From assembly GCA_015487405.1 (NCBI GenBank), contig WFPV01000085.1, positions 1 through 8,357 on the forward strand: DNA of 8,357 bases, given 5' to 3'. The DNA comes from Aquifex sp. Its GTDB lineage: Bacteria; Aquificota; Aquificia; Aquificales; Aquificaceae. The translations under genes were made by a program, and so were the position numbers. Position 1 is the first letter of the stretch; the number at the start of each line of letters is the position of its first letter. The notes below the pieces were generated by a model. It saw only the letters and a list, made by a program, of their open reading frames with translations, ran no database searches and had not been told where the DNA came from. Shown one piece after another: positions 7,164 to 8,357 of the stretch.

Positions 7164-7203
7164 AGGTATTTTATATATTAAGGTGTAATCTTGGAGGAAG
7201 TGC
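7164..7203. promoter_or_regulatory. Divergent AT-rich promoter region (sirtuin operon / small membrane gene)
   Basis: This 40-base gap is the larger of the only two intergenic spaces in the window. Its AT core TTATATATTAA (7171-7181) offers a -10-like TATATT on the + strand (7174-7179) and TATAAA on the - strand (7170-7175), so the two divergent promoters would overlap physically. From the minus-strand -10 the start of transcription would fall at or within a few bases of the ATG at 7163. No good -35 box is visible on either strand, so the promoter call is tentative. Confidence 0.45.
7193..7197 (+). promoter_or_regulatory. Ribosome binding site of the 33-codon membrane gene
   Basis: GGAGG lies 6 bases before the ATG at 7204, ideal spacing. 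It is the main sequence evidence that this very short reading frame is translated. Confidence 0.7.
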
Positions 7204-7305
7204 ATGAAGACTGAGTATTTAGTTTACATACTTTCTACCATTGGACTGATAGCTCTCTGGGGAGCTGTGTTTTATTCCTTTAAAAAGAAAAAGGAATCCA
7301 CTTAA
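7204..7305 (+). CDS. Small single-pass membrane protein, 33 residues, unidentified
   Basis: The frame runs from ATG at 7204 to TAA at 7303-7305. The product begins MKTEYLVY, continues with a hydrophobic helix (YILSTIGLIALWGAVFYSF, about residues 8-26) and ends in a basic tail KKKKEST. By the positive-inside rule the C-terminus should face the cytoplasm. Three things argue that it is real: a strong GGAGG at ideal spacing, the lack of any other gene on these bases, and a stop codon that meets the convergent HEPN stop exactly at TTAA. I do not recognise the family. Topology and aromatic pattern recall small respiratory or cytochrome-maturation subunits such as CcoQ or CcmD, but similarity is too slight to assign. 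It is divergent from the sirtuin operon and appears monocistronic. Confidence 0.68.
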   Translation: MKTEYLVYILSTIGLIALWGAVFYSFKKKKEST

Positions 7306-7709
7306 ACACTCTTCAGGATAATTTCCTTAACCTTTTTAAGGAGCGGTAAGTATAAGCCGATATTCTTAAATATCTCCTCCGCTATCTCCTCGTGGTAGGT
7401 GTGGGAAGTTCTGTTTCTGTCGTCTACCATTTTCAGGAGAGTTAATGTCTCATCTTGAGATAGATAACCTGCGGAGAAGAACTCCCTTATACAAGATTTT
7501 GGTGAGCGACAGGAAATTCCTTCGTTTTCTTCAAGGAACCTCTTTATAAGTTTCCACATAAGCTCAACACTGAACTCAAATCTCTGAATAGTGCTGTCCC
7601 TGAAAAACTCGTAAAGTTCCCTATTTCTAAACTCCGTAGCCTTATTGAAAGCGGCCTCTAACCTGTTTAAAGCTCTCTCGTAGTCACTTATTATCTTTTT
7701 TAAAGCCAT
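7302..7709 (-). CDS. hepT: HEPN-domain toxin of a HEPN/MNT pair (HI0074/HepT-like)
   Basis: This 135-residue all-helical protein belongs to the HI0074 family, formerly named nucleotidyltransferase substrate-binding protein. It shows the family core TIQRFEFSVELMWKLIKRFLE (40-60), SPKSCIREFFSAGYL, and DDRNRTSHTY near residues 96-105. The last segment gives R98-x4-H103-T-Y105, the complete HEPN RNase signature RX4HXY. In characterised type VII systems the HEPN protein is an RNase toxin, and the tyrosine is AMPylated by the partner MNT antitoxin. The gene starts at ATG 7709 with GAAGGGA upstream, overlapping the MNT gene by 10 bases, so translation is coupled. Its stop shares TTAA with the convergent small gene. 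Toxicity and RNA target are not shown by sequence; the catalytic residues are intact. Confidence 0.9.
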   Translation of the reverse strand: MALKKIISDYERALNRLEAAFNKATEFRNRELYEFFRDSTIQRFEFSVELMWKLIKRFLEENEGISCRSPKSCIREFFSAGYLSQDETLTLLKMVDDRNRTSHTYHEEIAEEIFKNIGLYLPLLKKVKEIILKSV

Positions 7710-7993
7710 CTTATCCCTTCTTTCTTTACCACTTCTTTGAGGTAGGGAGCTTTTCTCAGTTCTACTATATCAATCTTTAGCGGGAAATTACTTTCTTCTA
7801 AAATCTCCCTCAGGAGCGTTAGTTCTTTGCTTATATCCTCTTCCGAGTAAATGGCTATGTCTACATCGGAAAATTCGGAGAAATTTCCCCTTGCCCTTGA
7901 ACCAAACAGGTAGACCTCCACTTTTTTGTCTTTAAAAAATTCCTTCAAGAAATCTCTCAAGTCCTCTAAGGTGATTATTTCTTTATTTAACAT
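7700..7993 (-). CDS. mntA: Minimal nucleotidyltransferase (MNT) antitoxin
   Basis: This 97-residue DNA-polymerase-beta-type minimal nucleotidyltransferase has the motif VYLFGSRARGNFSEFSDVDI. It contains G31-S32, ten residues, then D43-V-D45, exactly the GSX10DXD signature, with the third acidic residue at D75 (LKIDIVEL). All three metal-binding carboxylates are therefore present, so it should be active. In HepT/MntA systems the MNT protein transfers AMP to the HEPN tyrosine and blocks the RNase. The order here is antitoxin first, toxin second. The start ATG at 7993 lies inside the end of the upstream phosphoesterase gene (11-base overlap), and the 3' end overlaps the HEPN gene by 10 bases. 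Confidence 0.92.
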   Translation of the reverse strand: MLNKEIITLEDLRDFLKEFFKDKKVEVYLFGSRARGNFSEFSDVDIAIYSEEDISKELTLLREILEESNFPLKIDIVELRKAPYLKEVVKKEGIRWL

Positions 7994-8357
7994 TGAAGTG
8001 GAGTTCCTTTTCCTCTAAAACCTCCCCCGTTTCGGTGCTTATCCTTCTCATTAAGACCTCTTCCTTTGAGTAAATCTCGTATACGTTGAAGCTGGGATGG
8101 TCCCTTCCCTTTAGCCGTCTCGTTGTTGCGGTTCCGGAGGTTATGTAGTAGGTTCCGTCCACCTTCCAGGTCCAGGCTTTATGTCTGTGTCCCGTTAGAA
8201 CCATGTTTATACCGAGCTCTCTGACCACTACCATAAAGTCTCCCGCATCAAGTAGGATGTCTATCTCCCTTCCCGTGCCGGGGATTGAGAGAACGTGGTG
8301 GTGGAGAACGACTATTTTGAGCTTGTTCTCTATCTTTGAGAAGAAATCCCTCATCAC
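7983..8357 (-). CDS. Calcineurin-like metallophosphoesterase, 5' partial
   Basis: About 124 C-terminal residues of a metallophosphoesterase are visible; the frame stays open to the window edge, so the gene starts outside. The visible motifs are VVLHHHVLSIPG, with a metal-binding histidine, and LTGHRHKAW, the GHxH motif that supplies the last two metal ligands. These are followed by the typical TYYITSGTATTRR core strand and a C-terminal beta extension (VYEIYSKEEVLMRRIS). The N-terminal ligand motifs (DxH, GDxxD, GNHE) must lie beyond the window. The style recalls CpdA-like phosphodiesterases, but the substrate cannot be told. Reading the edge codon GTG or the next ATG as the start would give a protein missing half its metal site, so I treat it as partial. 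It overlaps the MNT gene by 11 bases, suggesting one transcript. Confidence 0.88.
   Translation of the reverse strand: MMRDFFSKIENKLKIVVLHHHVLSIPGTGREIDILLDAGDFMVVVRELGINMVLTGHRHKAWTWKVDGTYYITSGTATTRRLKGRDHPSFNVYEIYSKEEVLMRRISTETGEVLEEKELHFNVK

Noticed and set aside
7164..7205. Longer sirtuin form starting at 7205
   Set aside because: The 14 extra residues match no sirtuin N-terminus, there is no ribosome binding site before 7205, and the extension would run over the divergent gene's ribosome binding site. Kept as an alternative only if the mRNA has a long leader.
7325..7341. Inverted repeat CCTTAA / TTAAGG with a 5-base loop, as terminator for the small gene
   Set aside because: The stem is only 6 pairs, AT-rich, has no following T run on either strand, and lies inside the HEPN coding region; likely chance.
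7983..8357. Metallophosphoesterase fragment as a complete 124-residue protein starting at the edge GTG/ATG
   Set aside because: It lacks the N-terminal DxH, GD and GNHE metal motifs needed by the fold, and the frame stays open to the last base, so truncation by the window is the simpler reading.

Overview
The window looks like a chromosomal segment of a thermophilic, diderm, LPS-making bacterium of the Aquifex type (Aquificota). This is inferred from protein style (Lys/Glu-rich, many AGA/AGG arginine and ATA isoleucine codons), from recognisable KdsC/Lpt genes, and from extreme compaction: outside genes only about 56 bases remain (701-716 and 7164-7203). No species can be assigned without a search, and no RNA gene, insertion sequence, CRISPR array or long repeat was seen.

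Region 1 (1-3779, + strand) is a heavy-metal efflux unit. It holds the C-terminal two thirds or so of a periplasmic adaptor (membrane fusion protein), followed by a complete 1020-residue RND pump of the CzcA/CusA family. Residues at the metal path point to a divalent metal rather than copper or silver.

Region 2 (3776-7163, - strand) reads as one tightly overlapped operon of six genes: sirtuin deacylase, KdsC (Kdo-8-phosphate phosphatase), LptC, LptA, an IHF/HU-type DNA-binding protein and a geranylgeranyl-reductase-family flavoprotein. Every junction overlaps (17, 8, 32, 4 and 4 bases). The kdsC-lptC-lptA core is the envelope block known from Proteobacteria. Here lptB and rpoN are absent downstream and are replaced by the IHF-like and reductase genes, and a NAD-dependent deacylase leads the operon.

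Region 3 (7164-7305) is a 40-base AT-rich divergent promoter region, plus a 33-codon + strand gene for a single-pass membrane peptide. That gene has a strong ribosome binding site. It shares its stop site (TTAA) with the convergent gene, as the RND pump does at 3776-3779.

Region 4 (7302-8357, - strand) has the 3' part of a calcineurin-like metallophosphoesterase, then a minimal nucleotidyltransferase (MNT) and a HEPN protein. The last two carry all the signature residues of a HepT/MntA (type VII) toxin-antitoxin pair. The three genes overlap by 11 and 10 bases.
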